Below, piece after piece: positions 49,034-58,326 of a DNA stretch of 64,000 nt. Both the position numbers and the translations under genes were made by a program. How positions within the stretch are numbered: the first letter of the stretch is position 1; each line of letters starts with the position of its first letter. The notes beneath the pieces are model-generated. The model was not told the DNA's origin. It searched no databases and saw nothing but the letters and a program-made list of their open reading frames with translations. The DNA comes from Planococcus sp. CPCC 101016. GTDB taxonomy: Bacteria; Bacillota; Bacilli; Bacillales_A; Planococcaceae. The stretch covers positions 1 through 64,000 of the forward strand of contig NZ_VOHB01000007.1 of the NCBI RefSeq assembly GCF_007859295.1, given 5' to 3'.

Positions 49034-49582
49034 ATGAACTTGCTTTTCGAGGGACAGACTTGTTACCTGCGCAGTTTGACAGTTGAAGATGCAGAAGAAA
49101 TGGTCCAATTGCTGCTGCGAAACCGGAATTATTGGTCTGTATACGAACCTCGTCATCGGGACAGCTATTTTTCGGCAGCCGTTCAGCGTGAAAAAATTCG
49201 GGAATCCATTTATCAAGCGAGAGAAAACCGGGAATACAGCGTTGGAATTTTTGAGCATCATACCAATAAACTGATTGGCCACATCTCCGTATACAGCGTT
49301 AAGCGCATGCCTTTTTTAAGCGCTTTGGTCGGCTATTCCGTTGATGAGGCATGTGTTGGCAAAGGAATTGCGACAGAAGCGGTAAAGTTGATGACTGCCT
49401 TTGGCTTCGAACAACTTCGTCTTCATCGGATGGAAGCATATGTTTCTCCAGAGAATGTAGGATCGATTCGGGTATTGGAGAAAACAGGATTTCGTCAGGA
49501 AGGCTTGCTGAAGGAGTTTCTTTACATCAATGGCGAATGGAAAGACCATTATTACTATGCCATGATTGAAGAAGAATTTTGA
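49034..49582 (+). CDS. RimJ/RimL-type GNAT acetyltransferase
   Basis: A 182-residue acetyltransferase resembling ribosomal-protein alanine acetyltransferases such as RimJ and Bacillus YjcK. The acetyl-CoA loop is V-G-K-G-I-A-T-E-A near residues 110-118, and N-V-G-S-I-R-V-L-E-K-T-G-F is the typical last motif. It lies one base after the oligopeptidase stop, so it is probably co-transcribed. The substrate is inferred only from family likeness. Confidence 0.85.
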   Translation: MNLLFEGQTCYLRSLTVEDAEEMVQLLLRNRNYWSVYEPRHRDSYFSAAVQREKIRESIYQARENREYSVGIFEHHTNKLIGHISVYSVKRMPFLSALVGYSVDEACVGKGIATEAVKLMTAFGFEQLRLHRMEAYVSPENVGSIRVLEKTGFRQEGLLKEFLYINGEWKDHYYYAMIEEEF

Positions 49583-49669
49583 AAGGGCAAGGCCACCTAT
49601 AAAAAATGGTGGAAAGAAATGCAGCGCTGGTTTGAAACGTGAATAAAAGTAGAGGAAGGTGCGTAAAAG

Positions 49670-50152
49670 ATGGATAAAGACAAATTGTTCTCTTATCATA
49701 AATGGGCGACACTTGCTTGCTTAGAACACGTTCAGACTTTGGGTGAAGAATTTTACCGGAAAAATGGAGCCAATTCTTTTGCTTCAATCCAACAGACGGT
49801 TGAGCATGTTATTGGAGTCGAAAAGCTTTGGCTGCTTCGCATGAACGGGGTCGCAAAACCAGCATTTGAACATTTTGACGTAGGGACAGCTGAAAAAGCA
49901 ATCGAAGCTTTTATGTTGCTGCATGCTGAGATGGAACTGTTTTTTGCTTCTTTAACGGAACAGCAATGGGAAGAGTCCCTTGATTACCAGAATATGCGTG
50001 GGGATCATCTTTCCACAACAAGAGAAGAGATGCTGTTTACCATTGTTAATCATGCGAGCTACCATAGAGGCCAGATTACCTCTTTTCTCCGGCAATTTGG
50101 CAAGCAAGGGATACCGCTCGATTATATTTATTATCAAAAACAAAACCGCTGA
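49670..50152 (+). CDS. DinB family protein
   Basis: A 160-residue four-helix DinB/YfiT-type protein. The three likely metal histidines are in V-E-H-V-I-G (near residue 46) and N-H-A-S-Y-H-R-G-Q (near residues 126-130). Members include thiol-dependent transferases; the reaction here is unknown. It follows the acetyltransferase after 88 bases and ends in a strong bidirectional terminator. Confidence 0.85.
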   Translation: MDKDKLFSYHKWATLACLEHVQTLGEEFYRKNGANSFASIQQTVEHVIGVEKLWLLRMNGVAKPAFEHFDVGTAEKAIEAFMLLHAEMELFFASLTEQQWEESLDYQNMRGDHLSTTREEMLFTIVNHASYHRGQITSFLRQFGKQGIPLDYIYYQKQNR

Positions 50153-50170
50153 GAATTTCTCAGCGGTTTT
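50142..50170. terminator. Bidirectional terminator, dinB-like / carbonic anhydrase
   Basis: A 13-bp perfect stem (AAAACCGCTGAGA with its complement) around ATT. It overlaps the ends of both convergent genes. Confidence 0.92.
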
Positions 50171-50726
50171 CGTTTCCATTGATGACAACATCCAATTTAC
50201 CAGTAGTCGGATCGATAACAAGACCATGGACAGGAACGCTAGTATCCAGCAAGGGATGGTTGCGCACCATGTTGACACTATGTGAAACACTTTCTGTTAC
50301 ATCATCGAATCCTCGAAGCCAGCCTTCCAGATTCACTCCGGAATACTTCATCATCTCGATAGTTTTCTCATCTATGCCTCGTTTTTTCATCTTCTCCAGC
50401 ATATTTTCAGGTTTAATAGAGGCCATTCCACAATCATGATGCCCAATGATATAAATTTCATCTGCGTTCAATTCATAGACAGCGACTAGCAAGCTGCGCA
50501 TGATGCCGCCAAATGGGTGGTTGATGATAGCTCCGGCACTTTTAACAATTTTTACATCGCCGTTTTTAATATTCATGGCTTTTGGCAGCATTTCAAGAAG
50601 ACGCGTATCCATGCATGTCAAAATGACAACTTTTTTGTCAGGAAACTTAGTGGTGACAAACTCTTCGTAACGCTTTTCCTTCACAAACTCTTCGTTATAC
50701 TCCAAGATTTCATCTAATAAAGCCAT
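50160..50726 (-). CDS. Beta-class carbonic anhydrase (YtiB-like)
   Basis: A 188-residue zinc enzyme interconverting CO2 and bicarbonate. Zinc ligands and dyad are C-M-D-T-R (Cys38, Asp40, Arg42) and H-H-D-C-G-M near residue 96. The length matches the short YtiB type. AAGGGGG lies upstream of the ATG. It lies downstream of mreBH on the same strand, but 165 bases and a repeat fragment separate them. Confidence 0.9.
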   Translation of the reverse strand: MALLDEILEYNEEFVKEKRYEEFVTTKFPDKKVVILTCMDTRLLEMLPKAMNIKNGDVKIVKSAGAIINHPFGGIMRSLLVAVYELNADEIYIIGHHDCGMASIKPENMLEKMKKRGIDEKTIEMMKYSGVNLEGWLRGFDDVTESVSHSVNMVRNHPLLDTSVPVHGLVIDPTTGKLDVVINGNENR

Positions 50727-50866
50727 ACTGATTCCCCCTTAGTGATTGATACCTTATAAGTTTAATCCAAATTTCTGAAAAAGACGAACTGAAATAATAA
50801 TAAAGCATAAAGTTAGCGTATATTAAAGATTTTTAATCATCCTGCTTTAGGTTTCTGCAATTTTTT

Positions 50867-50892
50867 CTACACGGGCGTTTCCGCTTTCTTTT
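50867..50892 (-). repeat. Dispersed hairpin repeat, 5' fragment F (minus strand)
   Basis: Read on the minus strand, AAAGAAAGCGGAAACGCCCG and the following TGTAG match the start of copies A and B (AAAGAAAAGCGCAGGCGCCC). It begins right after the mreBH TAA codon and is cut off after about 26 bases. Confidence 0.65.
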
Positions 50893-51899
50893 TAACGGGA
50901 CATTTTTTCTAATTGTTTAATCATGCCAAGCGACATTCCTGTACCGATAGCAACAGACTCAAGCGGTTGGGGAGCGATGTGGACAGGGACTGAAATTTCT
51001 TTTGCCAGCCATTCCTGCATGCCTTTCAACAATGCACCGCCTCCAGAAATGACGACTCCTTGATCGACCATGTCACCGGACAATTCAGCTGGGCAATTTT
51101 CTAAAGTGGCGCGGATGCATTCCAAAATAGCGGACAAAGATTCCTTTAATGCTTCCTGTGTTTCAAGTGAACTCAAGTTAATGGTTTTTGGCAAGCCGGT
51201 CATGATGTCGCGGCCGCGGATTTCCATGTTCTCGACTTCGTGTGGTACAGGTGCGTAGCCAATTTCCTTTTTTATATTTTCAGCCGTGCGTTCCCCGATC
51301 AGTACATTATATTGTTTGCGAACGTAATGGATTATATCTTCATCCATACGGTCGCCTGCCACTTTGACGGTGTTTGAAGACACCACTCCGCCAAATGAAA
51401 TGATGCCGACTTCTGTGGTGCCGCCGCCTATATCTACAATGACGCTTGCGACCGGTTCACTGATGGGCAAATCTGCGCCAATAGCGGCCGCTACCGTTTC
51501 TTCGATCAAGTGAACGGTTTTGGCACCGCTTTGTTTCACAGCATCATGGATAGCGCGGCGCTCTACCGTCGTGGCTCCAGAAGGCGTACAAACCATAACA
51601 TTGGGTTTCCGGTAAGCACTGCCGAGCTGTTTTGCTGCTCGTTGCATGATGATTTTTAACAAATCCCTCGTTACATCGAAATCTGCAATGACGCCATCTT
51701 TTAATGGACGGATGACGAGAATGGAATCGGGAGCTTTGCCGAGCATGGCTTTTGCTTCATCTCCAACTGCCAGCACTGCGCGTGTTTTCGCATCTAGTGC
51801 TACTACGGAAGGCTCATTTATGATGATGCCTTTTGCTTTTGTATAAACTAATATATTCGCGGTTCCTAAATCGATACCAATATCTATTGCTGAAAACAT
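50892..51899 (-). CDS. mreBH: Rod-shape actin homologue MreBH
   Basis: A 335-residue bacterial actin that guides lateral wall synthesis at the membrane. The nucleotide-binding loops I-D-L-G-T-A-N near residue 9 and [10 protein letters not shown] near residue 157 are present. The sequence is closer to Bacillus MreBH than to MreB or Mbl, and there are no mreC-mreD genes next to it, which fits. ATG at 51899 has AGGAGG upstream; the upstream in-frame start at 51950 does not. Confidence 0.85.
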   Translation of the reverse strand: MFSAIDIGIDLGTANILVYTKAKGIIINEPSVVALDAKTRAVLAVGDEAKAMLGKAPDSILVIRPLKDGVIADFDVTRDLLKIIMQRAAKQLGSAYRKPNVMVCTPSGATTVERRAIHDAVKQSGAKTVHLIEETVAAAIGADLPISEPVASVIVDIGGGTTEVGIISFGGVVSSNTVKVAGDRMDEDIIHYVRKQYNVLIGERTAENIKKEIGYAPVPHEVENMEIRGRDIMTGLPKTINLSSLETQEALKESLSAILECIRATLENCPAELSGDMVDQGVVISGGGALLKGMQEWLAKEISVPVHIAPQPLESVAIGTGMSLGMIKQLEKMSR

Positions 51900-52045
51900 A
51901 TATGAATTCCTCCTATGAATAAAGACGCTGACTAGTTCGGATTCTACCATTACAGGCAGGGGAGCGAAAGAGCCGAAGGGACCTAAAGAGCCGGGAAAAT
52001 GGATAAAACTTTTAGTTTTAGTATGGCTAATGAAGCAGAGAACAT

Positions 52046-52077
52046 AAAAACCGGCTCCTAGTAAAGAGCCGGTTTTT
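52046..52077. terminator. Terminator between the small membrane protein gene and mreBH
   Basis: AAAAACCGGCTC pairs with GAGCCGGTTTTT around 8 bases. Read on the minus strand it ends the small gene at 52083. Confidence 0.88.
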
Positions 52078-52082
52078 GTCGC

Positions 52083-52223
52083 TTAGTATTTTTTTTCAGG
52101 AATAGGATCTACATGTTCTGCGTCGTGCGTATGAAGCTCTTTCCCAAGAAAGTGAAGAAGCGTAAAGAAAAACATGAAAATTACGGCCATGAAGCCGAGA
52201 ACGACAGTAATGCCATAAAACAT
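52083..52223 (-). CDS. Small single-span membrane protein (46 residues)
   Basis: The frame was found by hand. ATG at 52223 follows AGAGGAG with good spacing; the stop TAA at 52083-52085 is 6 bases from a terminator. Residues 4-26 form one hydrophobic span with several Phe and Met, followed by a His/Asp/Glu-rich tail (H-T-H-D-A-E-H). No family is recognised. It stands alone between mreBH and the second M29 gene. Confidence 0.68.
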   Translation of the reverse strand: MFYGITVVLGFMAVIFMFFFTLLHFLGKELHTHDAEHVDPIPEKKY

Positions 52224-52308
52224 AATGATAACTCCTCTCTAAACTGTAATTATCATAATTTAGTATACATGATTTTGCCTGAAAAAATAAGTGTCGAATT
52301 ATCGATAC

Positions 52309-53541
52309 TTAAAATGCCCAGTTGCCGCCGCGGAAAATCGGTTCGCGTGTACCATCTTCCAGAATACCATCAATATCCATTTCAGAAGAGCCGACCATAA
52401 AATCAACATGGGTGATGCTTTGATTCAAGCCATTTTTAAGAAGGTCTTCCTGTGACATGTTTTTTCCCCCTTCAATGCAGAACGCGTAAGCGCTTCCGAT
52501 AGCGAAGTGGTTTGAGGCATTCTCATCGAACAAGGTATTATAGAAAAGAATATTCGAATCGGAAATCGGTGATTGATGTGGCACCAGGGCTACTTCGCCA
52601 AGGAAATGGGAACCTTCATCAGTAGCGACCAATTGCTTCAAGACATCTTCACCTTGCGCAGCTGTCACTTCAACAATTTTTCCATGCTCGAAAGTTACTT
52701 TGAAATCATCGATGATGTTTCCGGCATAGCTCAATGGTTTTGTACTGGATACATAGCCGTTGACGCCTGTTTTGTGAGGTACGGTGAAAACTTCTTCAGT
52801 CGGCATGTTGGCCATGAATGGATCACCTTTTTCATTGATCGATCCAGCTCCGCACCAAAGATGTCCTTTTGGAAGCGCTACTTCCAAATCAGTTTTTGGT
52901 GAAGTATAGTGGAGTTTTGCATATTTTTTGCCGTTTAAATAATCGACTTTTGTATGCAGCAAGCGGTCGTGCTCTGTCCATGCTTCAATCGGATCATCAA
53001 GATCTGCACGCACTGCTTTAAAAATTGCGTTCCACAATGTTTCGACTTGTTGTTCTGCCGGTACATCCGGGAAAACTTTAGCTGCCCATTTTTCTGATGG
53101 TGCTGCAATGACTGTCCAGCTTATTTTATCGGACTGGACATACTGCCGGTATTTGCTAAGTGCCTGACCTGTCGCTTTCTGGAAAGCTGCAATACGTGTT
53201 GAATCAATTCCAGCCAAAAGATCCGGGCTTTGCGACACCACACTGATAAACGCAGCGCCTTGTTCCGCCAATTGCTCGCGCTCCTGTACTTTCCAGGCAG
53301 GATAGTCTGAGAACGAATCTTCTGGTGCCAATTCAAAGCGAAGACGTGAGACGGCATCATCATTCCAATCTACATATACTTGTTTTGCTCCTGTCTCGTA
53401 AGCTTTTTGGGTAATTAGACGAACCAGTTGTGCTGCATCAATGGAAGCAGCAATATAAAGCGATTGTCCGGGTTGAATATTTACGCCCACCTTTACAGCT
53501 AATTCAGCATAGCGGGTTAATTTTTCATTAAAAGATGTCAA
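52309..53541 (-). CDS. M29 family aminopeptidase (AmpS-like), copy 2
   Basis: A 410-residue metallo-aminopeptidase, a paralogue of the gene at 40710-41939. Both share E-V-A-L-V-P-H-Q-S-P-I and the identical stretch L-F-Y-N-T-L-F-D-E-N-A-S-N-H. TTG at 53541 is chosen because AGAGGAGAG lies 6 bases upstream; an in-frame ATG at 53559 would place that site inside the protein. Monocistronic. Confidence 0.92.
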   Translation of the reverse strand: MTSFNEKLTRYAELAVKVGVNIQPGQSLYIAASIDAAQLVRLITQKAYETGAKQVYVDWNDDAVSRLRFELAPEDSFSDYPAWKVQEREQLAEQGAAFISVVSQSPDLLAGIDSTRIAAFQKATGQALSKYRQYVQSDKISWTVIAAPSEKWAAKVFPDVPAEQQVETLWNAIFKAVRADLDDPIEAWTEHDRLLHTKVDYLNGKKYAKLHYTSPKTDLEVALPKGHLWCGAGSINEKGDPFMANMPTEEVFTVPHKTGVNGYVSSTKPLSYAGNIIDDFKVTFEHGKIVEVTAAQGEDVLKQLVATDEGSHFLGEVALVPHQSPISDSNILFYNTLFDENASNHFAIGSAYAFCIEGGKNMSQEDLLKNGLNQSITHVDFMVGSSEMDIDGILEDGTREPIFRGGNWAF

Positions 53542-53608
53542 ATAAATCTCTCCTCTCATCTCTTCTATAGTAGCAATTTTCAGTCATGGCCTGCAATCAT
53601 TTGTAACG

Positions 53609-53658
53609 ATATTCGAAATATTATTTCTCTTGCATTTTTTGTTATAAAAGTTTATGAT
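53609..53658 (+). promoter_or_regulatory. Promoter of psuK-psuG with an upstream inverted repeat
   Basis: TTGCAT at 53630-53635 and TATGAT at 53653-53658 have a 17-base spacer. Just upstream, ATATT-CGA-AATAT at 53609-53621 is a perfect inverted repeat that could be an operator. Confidence 0.6.
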
Positions 53659-53688
53659 TTAAACAAATGTTTGAACGGAGGTGCAAAA

Positions 53689-54783
53689 ATGAATCGCAAA
53701 GAAGTGGAAGTGCTGGATTTGATCCGCCGCAATCCTTACTTGTCCCAACAAGAAATGGCGGAACGCTTAAATATGTCCAGACCTTCGCTTGCCAATTTTA
53801 TTTCAAGTCTTATGAGGCAAGGAAAAATAGTGGGACGCGCTTATGTATTGCCAGAGGAAAAAACAGTTATTTGCATCGGCGGTGCCAACGTGGACAGAAA
53901 GTTCCTAATGGATCGTCCGGCGCAGATGGGTACCTCTAATCCCGCATCCGTTTCAGGAAGTGTCGGCGGAGTTGCCAGGAATGTAGCAGAAAATTTAGGG
54001 CGGCTTGGCCGCTCAGTCAAGCTGTTGTCCATTGTCGGAAATGATCCTGAATGGAATCTGATAGAAGAAGCTTCAAGTCCTCATATGTCGACTGAATTGA
54101 CAAAAGCCATTGATGGACTTTCAACGGGTACGTATACAGCGATTTTAGAGCCGGATGGTGAGATGTTGCTGGCGATGGCGGATATGAAAATATATGATTC
54201 CTTAACACCGGATTATATTGCAAAAAATGAGAGTGTTTTATTATCAGCAGCTTTTTTAGTCATCGATTTGAACTGTCCGCTTGAAACAGTGGAGTATGTT
54301 CGCCAGTTAGCTCTTGCCAATAATATTCCATTAGCTGTCATACCAGTATCCGCCCCCAAAATGGAGCGTCTTGGCAGTGACTTAACGGGCATCAGCTGGC
54401 TGATCCTAAATCGCGACGAAGCAAGCAAACACCTGCAGATGCCGATTGAATCGGTGGAAGACTGGCATCAGGCGGTTCGACAGCTTCTGGATCAAGGTGC
54501 GGAAGCTGTGGTCATTACTGGTGGGAAAGATGGGGCTATAGCCGGGAATGCTGCGGAAGTATATCATTTTCATTCTATACAAGTCGGTCAAGTAGCTGAT
54601 GTAACAGGAGCAGGAGATGCGTTTTCGAGTGCCCTCGTTCATAGTGTGATCGATGGCGCAGAATTTGAATCCATTATTCAGGCGGGCATGGTTAACGCAG
54701 CAAAAACTTTGGAAAGCAATGCGACCGTCCGCCATGAACTTACAGCCTTACAATTACAAAATGAACTGGAGGAATTAACATGA
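53689..54783 (+). CDS. psuK: Pseudouridine kinase with N-terminal winged helix
   Basis: A 364-residue protein with two parts. Residues 1-55 form a winged helix-turn-helix ([20 protein letters not shown]). Residues 60-360 are a PfkB-type kinase with [14 protein letters not shown] and the catalytic V-T-G-A-G-D-A-F near residue 306. It phosphorylates pseudouridine for PsuG. ATG at 53689 follows GGAGGTG. The fused DNA-binding domain suggests self-regulation. It overlaps psuG (ATGA). Confidence 0.9.
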   Translation: MNRKEVEVLDLIRRNPYLSQQEMAERLNMSRPSLANFISSLMRQGKIVGRAYVLPEEKTVICIGGANVDRKFLMDRPAQMGTSNPASVSGSVGGVARNVAENLGRLGRSVKLLSIVGNDPEWNLIEEASSPHMSTELTKAIDGLSTGTYTAILEPDGEMLLAMADMKIYDSLTPDYIAKNESVLLSAAFLVIDLNCPLETVEYVRQLALANNIPLAVIPVSAPKMERLGSDLTGISWLILNRDEASKHLQMPIESVEDWHQAVRQLLDQGAEAVVITGGKDGAIAGNAAEVYHFHSIQVGQVADVTGAGDAFSSALVHSVIDGAEFESIIQAGMVNAAKTLESNATVRHELTALQLQNELEELT

Positions 54784-55691
54784 CATCAATGATTTCTTAT
54801 TCAACGGAAGTACAACAAGCAATGGACGATAAAAAACCGGTTGTGGCGCTCGAATCCACTATCATCTCACACGGCATGCCTTATCCGCAAAATGTCGAAA
54901 CGGCACGTATGGTGGAACAGATTATCCGCGATAATGGAGCAGTTCCTGCAACGATTGCAATTATGGATGGCAAGATTAAAATTGGCTTGTCTGAGGAAGA
55001 ACTGGAATTGCTCGGCAATACTCCAGGCGTTTCAAAAGTCTCAAGAAGAGACATCGGCCAATTGATTGCGACTAAAAAAATTGGAGCTACAACCGTTGCA
55101 GCAACAATGATCTGTGCCGAACTCGCGGGAATCCGAGTGTTTGCAACAGGCGGCATTGGCGGGGTGCACAGAGGTGCTGAGACAACCATGGATATTTCGG
55201 CAGACTTGGAAGAATTATCGAACACCGGAGTGGCTGTCGTATGTGCAGGTGCAAAATCAATATTGGATATCGGATTGACATTGGAATACCTGGAGACAAA
55301 AGGTGTACCGGTCATCGGCTATCAAACAAACGAAATGCCAGCATTCTATACCCGCTCAAGCGGTTTTGATCTGACTTTCCGGAGCGATGATGCTGCACAA
55401 TTGGCGCAAGTGCTAAAAGCAAAATGGGACTTGGGCATTAAGGGCGGAGCCGTGATCGCCAATCCGATTCCGGCAGAACATGCATTGGAAGATTCATTCA
55501 TTAACGATATCATCACTCAAGCAATGACTGAAGCAAAGGACAATGGCATTTCTGGAAAAGAAGTCACGCCTTTCTTATTAGGAAAAGTAAAAGACTTGAC
55601 TGAAGGCAAAAGCTTGGTTGCCAATATCGAATTAGTTAAGCACAATGCTAAAGTAGGAGCTCAGCTCGCTGCAGCTTATAACGAACTTTAA
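54780..55691 (+). CDS. psuG: Pseudouridine-5'-phosphate glycosidase PsuG
   Basis: A 303-residue enzyme that splits pseudouridine 5'-phosphate into uracil and ribose 5-phosphate. The N-terminal [14 protein letters not shown] motif carries the catalytic Glu; [12 protein letters not shown] and the Lys of the active site near residue 165 follow. It is translationally coupled to psuK, forming a complete two-step pathway. A terminator lies 15 bases after the stop. Confidence 0.95.
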   Translation: MTSMISYSTEVQQAMDDKKPVVALESTIISHGMPYPQNVETARMVEQIIRDNGAVPATIAIMDGKIKIGLSEEELELLGNTPGVSKVSRRDIGQLIATKKIGATTVAATMICAELAGIRVFATGGIGGVHRGAETTMDISADLEELSNTGVAVVCAGAKSILDIGLTLEYLETKGVPVIGYQTNEMPAFYTRSSGFDLTFRSDDAAQLAQVLKAKWDLGIKGGAVIANPIPAEHALEDSFINDIITQAMTEAKDNGISGKEVTPFLLGKVKDLTEGKSLVANIELVKHNAKVGAQLAAAYNEL

Positions 55692-55706
55692 GAATAATTT
55701 GTGAAG

Positions 55707-55734
55707 AGAAGTCCGTTCCTGGGCTTCTTTTTTT
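55707..55734 (+). terminator. Terminator of psuKG
   Basis: AGAAGTCC pairs with GGGCTTCT (one wobble) around six bases, followed by an eight-base T-run. Confidence 0.85.
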
Positions 55735-55793
55735 TATTGCGCAGGTTTAGGGGTTTTCAGTGTCCTAAAGGTAGGGTAAGGAGAAAGAAGGGG

Positions 55794-57110
55794 ATGAAGC
55801 AGATGAAAACAGATGTATTCATCGGCGGGGGTGGAATCGGTGGATTGACGCTGGCATTGAAATTGGTGCAGCGTGGAATCGATGTGGTTCTCGCCGAACG
55901 GATGGCTGTTAAGGCGCCCACTTATAAGGGAGAGCTGCTGCAGCCTAAAAGTATGCAGATATTCGATGGCCTTGGAATTTACAAAAAAATATGTGACCGT
56001 TCAAATGAAATCAAAGTTTTAGATATGCTTGAACTTTCAAGCTCCCTGCAAGTGAAGGACCAAGCTTTTATGGATTACAGCGTGTTGCCAGGCAAATACA
56101 ATGCAGCTTATATGATGCATCATGAAGAATTGAAGTCAGTTATTTTAAAAGCTGCTTGTGAATATGGCAATTTCCATTATCTGAAAGGGACTGCCTGCAA
56201 AGGCTACGGAGAAAACACAGCTTTACTTCAGAAAGGAACAGAGAAATTCGAAGTAGAAGCGCGGTTTTTCTTCGGTGCAGAAGGTCGTTCTTCAGTGACG
56301 CGTAAAGTGATGGAAATTGAAGTCAAGCAGACCACCTACAATCACCACTTTTTGACAGTTACCTTTCCCCGTTCCGAAGATTTCACAGATGGCAAAATCA
56401 TTTCTACATACAATCGCTTTCTGGGACTTTTTCCGCTGCCTGATGACCAGGTCCGCAGTGTTTACTTGATTCCGCCAGGGGATTACAAGGAATTGAAAGA
56501 AAAGCCGATTAGCCATTTTCATAAATTATATACTGATTTGGCTCCAGCGGTAGACGGCTATGTACAAAAGTTGACAGATTGGAAAAAAATCCAACTGATG
56601 ATTCCTGTTATGTACCATGCCAATTCCTATGTAAAAGGCAATAAAGCCATTATTGGTGACGCCAGCCACGCTGTTCATCCAATGGCAGGTGAAGGCATGA
56701 ATATGGCTATTCAAGATGCTGATATTCTCGGTGAATTGACTGCGGATATGTTCGAGCAGGGAAAAACCGATTCAAACAACTTGAAATGGTATGAAACAGT
56801 CCGCTACAAACGGGCAGATCATGTAATCCAGCTTAGCCATTTGGCCGCACTGGCTTACTCATTTCCGTTCAAACCGGTGAGTTATATCCGGCAGCGGACG
56901 TTTGAGCGTATGGAGGAAGATCCGATACTTCATTTTAAGCAGATGCTGAACGTTTCGGGGCTTGGCATGTGGAAGGAAAACTTTCGCGACCGCTTTATTC
57001 AAGGAGGCATCATGCCCGTCCGCATGAAAGATTTGAGTAAAGATAGAAAAGAATTAAAGTATTATACACCGGAAGAAGATTATCCATGGAAAGCGGAGGG
57101 ACTCCAATGA
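55794..57110 (+). CDS. FAD-dependent monooxygenase (UbiH/PHBH-like)
   Basis: A flavoprotein of about 438 residues. The FAD dinucleotide loop is G-G-G-G-I-G-G-L near the N-terminus, and the second FAD motif G-D-A-S-H-A-V-H-P-M-A-G-E-G-M-N is near residue 290. This is the aromatic hydroxylase/UbiH layout. The C-terminal 100 residues are unlike the classical members. Two starts are possible: ATG 55794 (AAGGAG, spacing 10) or ATG 55803 (AAGGGG, spacing 9). It overlaps the methyltransferase gene by ATGA. Confidence 0.85.
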   Translation: MKQMKTDVFIGGGGIGGLTLALKLVQRGIDVVLAERMAVKAPTYKGELLQPKSMQIFDGLGIYKKICDRSNEIKVLDMLELSSSLQVKDQAFMDYSVLPGKYNAAYMMHHEELKSVILKAACEYGNFHYLKGTACKGYGENTALLQKGTEKFEVEARFFFGAEGRSSVTRKVMEIEVKQTTYNHHFLTVTFPRSEDFTDGKIISTYNRFLGLFPLPDDQVRSVYLIPPGDYKELKEKPISHFHKLYTDLAPAVDGYVQKLTDWKKIQLMIPVMYHANSYVKGNKAIIGDASHAVHPMAGEGMNMAIQDADILGELTADMFEQGKTDSNNLKWYETVRYKRADHVIQLSHLAALAYSFPFKPVSYIRQRTFERMEEDPILHFKQMLNVSGLGMWKENFRDRFIQGGIMPVRMKDLSKDRKELKYYTPEEDYPWKAEGLQ

Positions 57111-58093
57111 TTGATGTCATGAAGATGTTTAAAGCAAGAATGTATATGAAACGCAATGAACCTTTTTTATACAGCTGGCATGCATATGTCGGCTATGAAT
57201 TGGATTTATTTAAAGCGTTCGAGCGGCCAATGAGTAAAGCAGATGTCGCCGACGCACTGAAGTTAGACGAAGACTTATTAAACCAATGGGTCAGTGTCGG
57301 TGTATCGATTGGCCATTTAAAAGAGGCAGGAAGAAATCGCTACAAAACCTGGAATGCCTGGAAACTGCCAAAACCGAAAGGCAATAACTCTTCGGGAGTG
57401 CTATTGAAGGAAATGATGGAATTGCACATCCCGACATTATTGAATTACCCCGATATGATGCGCAAGCAGGAACGCCTCCATTTCGATGAAGAAAAGCATG
57501 CGCCAACAGTTGCAGAGACGAGTCGCCTCCTGGAAGTTTTAGCGTTGCCGAAAATGTCCAGACGCCTGAAAGGAACCGGTATTAAAACGGTACTGGATAT
57601 CGGTTGTGGGGAAGGTGGCTATATCAAAAAATTAGCTGAACGCTTTCCGAATACACATTTCACTGGAATTGAAATCAGTCCTGCGGTGACGGAAGTCGCT
57701 AAAGCCTTGACCGAGGACAATGAGAACATTTCAATTGAAAACGCAGACCTTTGGAAATATACACCTGCTGAAAAACAAGGCATGGTCATGATGAATAATG
57801 TCATCCACTATATCGACCTTGAAAAACGACAGGACCTATTCACTGAACTGGCCAGCTGGATTAAAGATGAAGGAATATTGTCTGTAGTGACGCCGATTGC
57901 CGGTGATAGCGACAGCCCACCATTTGCAAATGTCTTCAATAGCTTCTTCTCATCGTTTGATAACCTCTACCGCCTGCCAACCCGTGAAGAGCTGGCCGAA
58001 TGGGGAGAACAGGCAGGACTTCAATTGCTCAGCATCCAAACCGTCATCAAAGAAGGCGGATGGTACATTGTTCAGTATGAAAAGAAAAACTGA
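57107..58093 (+). CDS. Class I SAM-dependent methyltransferase
   Basis: A 328-residue methyltransferase. Residues 1-90 look like a helical/winged-helix dimerisation part; the SAM fold starts with V-L-D-I-G-C-G-E-G-G-Y near residue 170 and I-E-I-S-P follows. It is coupled (ATGA) to the FAD monooxygenase, which suggests a hydroxylation then methylation route on one substrate, but that substrate is unknown. AAGCGGAGGG lies upstream. The last residues and the TGA stop lie inside repeat copy C. Confidence 0.83.
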   Translation: MIDVMKMFKARMYMKRNEPFLYSWHAYVGYELDLFKAFERPMSKADVADALKLDEDLLNQWVSVGVSIGHLKEAGRNRYKTWNAWKLPKPKGNNSSGVLLKEMMELHIPTLLNYPDMMRKQERLHFDEEKHAPTVAETSRLLEVLALPKMSRRLKGTGIKTVLDIGCGEGGYIKKLAERFPNTHFTGIEISPAVTEVAKALTEDNENISIENADLWKYTPAEKQGMVMMNNVIHYIDLEKRQDLFTELASWIKDEGILSVVTPIAGDSDSPPFANVFNSFFSSFDNLYRLPTREELAEWGEQAGLQLLSIQTVIKEGGWYIVQYEKKN

Positions 58094-58202
58094 GGTGACC
58101 GCTTTGCTCCGACAGACATAAGATGAACTTTCGAAGCGGCGTATTTTGCCGCACAGGAAGGGCAGCTTATGATCCGAGGAGCAGGTCGCCGAAGCTGGAC
58201 AT
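58084..58202 (+). repeat. Dispersed hairpin repeat, full copy C
   Basis: Homologous to copies A and D by its start (GAAAAACTGA), the CATAAG and CTTATG blocks, GAAGCGGC and the end CCGAAGCTGGACA. Stems: GGTGACC (58094) with GGTCGCC (58184), GCTCC (58106) with GGAGC (58178), CATAAG (58117) with CTTATG (58166), CTTTC (58128) with GGAAG (58156), GCGGC (58136) with GCCGC (58148). It starts inside the methyltransferase gene and supplies its stop codon. Confidence 0.86.
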
Positions 58203-58204
58203 GA

Positions 58205-58325
58205 GAAAAGCTGACGAAGCCGTCAGGGTTCGAAAGGCATAAGACAGACCGGTGAAGCGGCGCCTTTTCAGCCGCTCAGCCGGGTTGGCTTATGACCCGA
58301 GAACCTGGCTTCCGAAGCTGGACAA
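58205..58325 (+). repeat. Dispersed hairpin repeat, full copy D
   Basis: Directly follows copy C in the same orientation. Stems: AAGCC (58217) with GGCTT (58307), GGTTC (58227) with GAACC (58301), CATAAG (58238) with CTTATG (58289), CCGG (58249) with CCGG (58280), GCGGC (58257) with GCCGC (58271). The inner arm is closest to copy A, the outer arm differs. Confidence 0.87.
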
Positions 58326-58326
58326 A

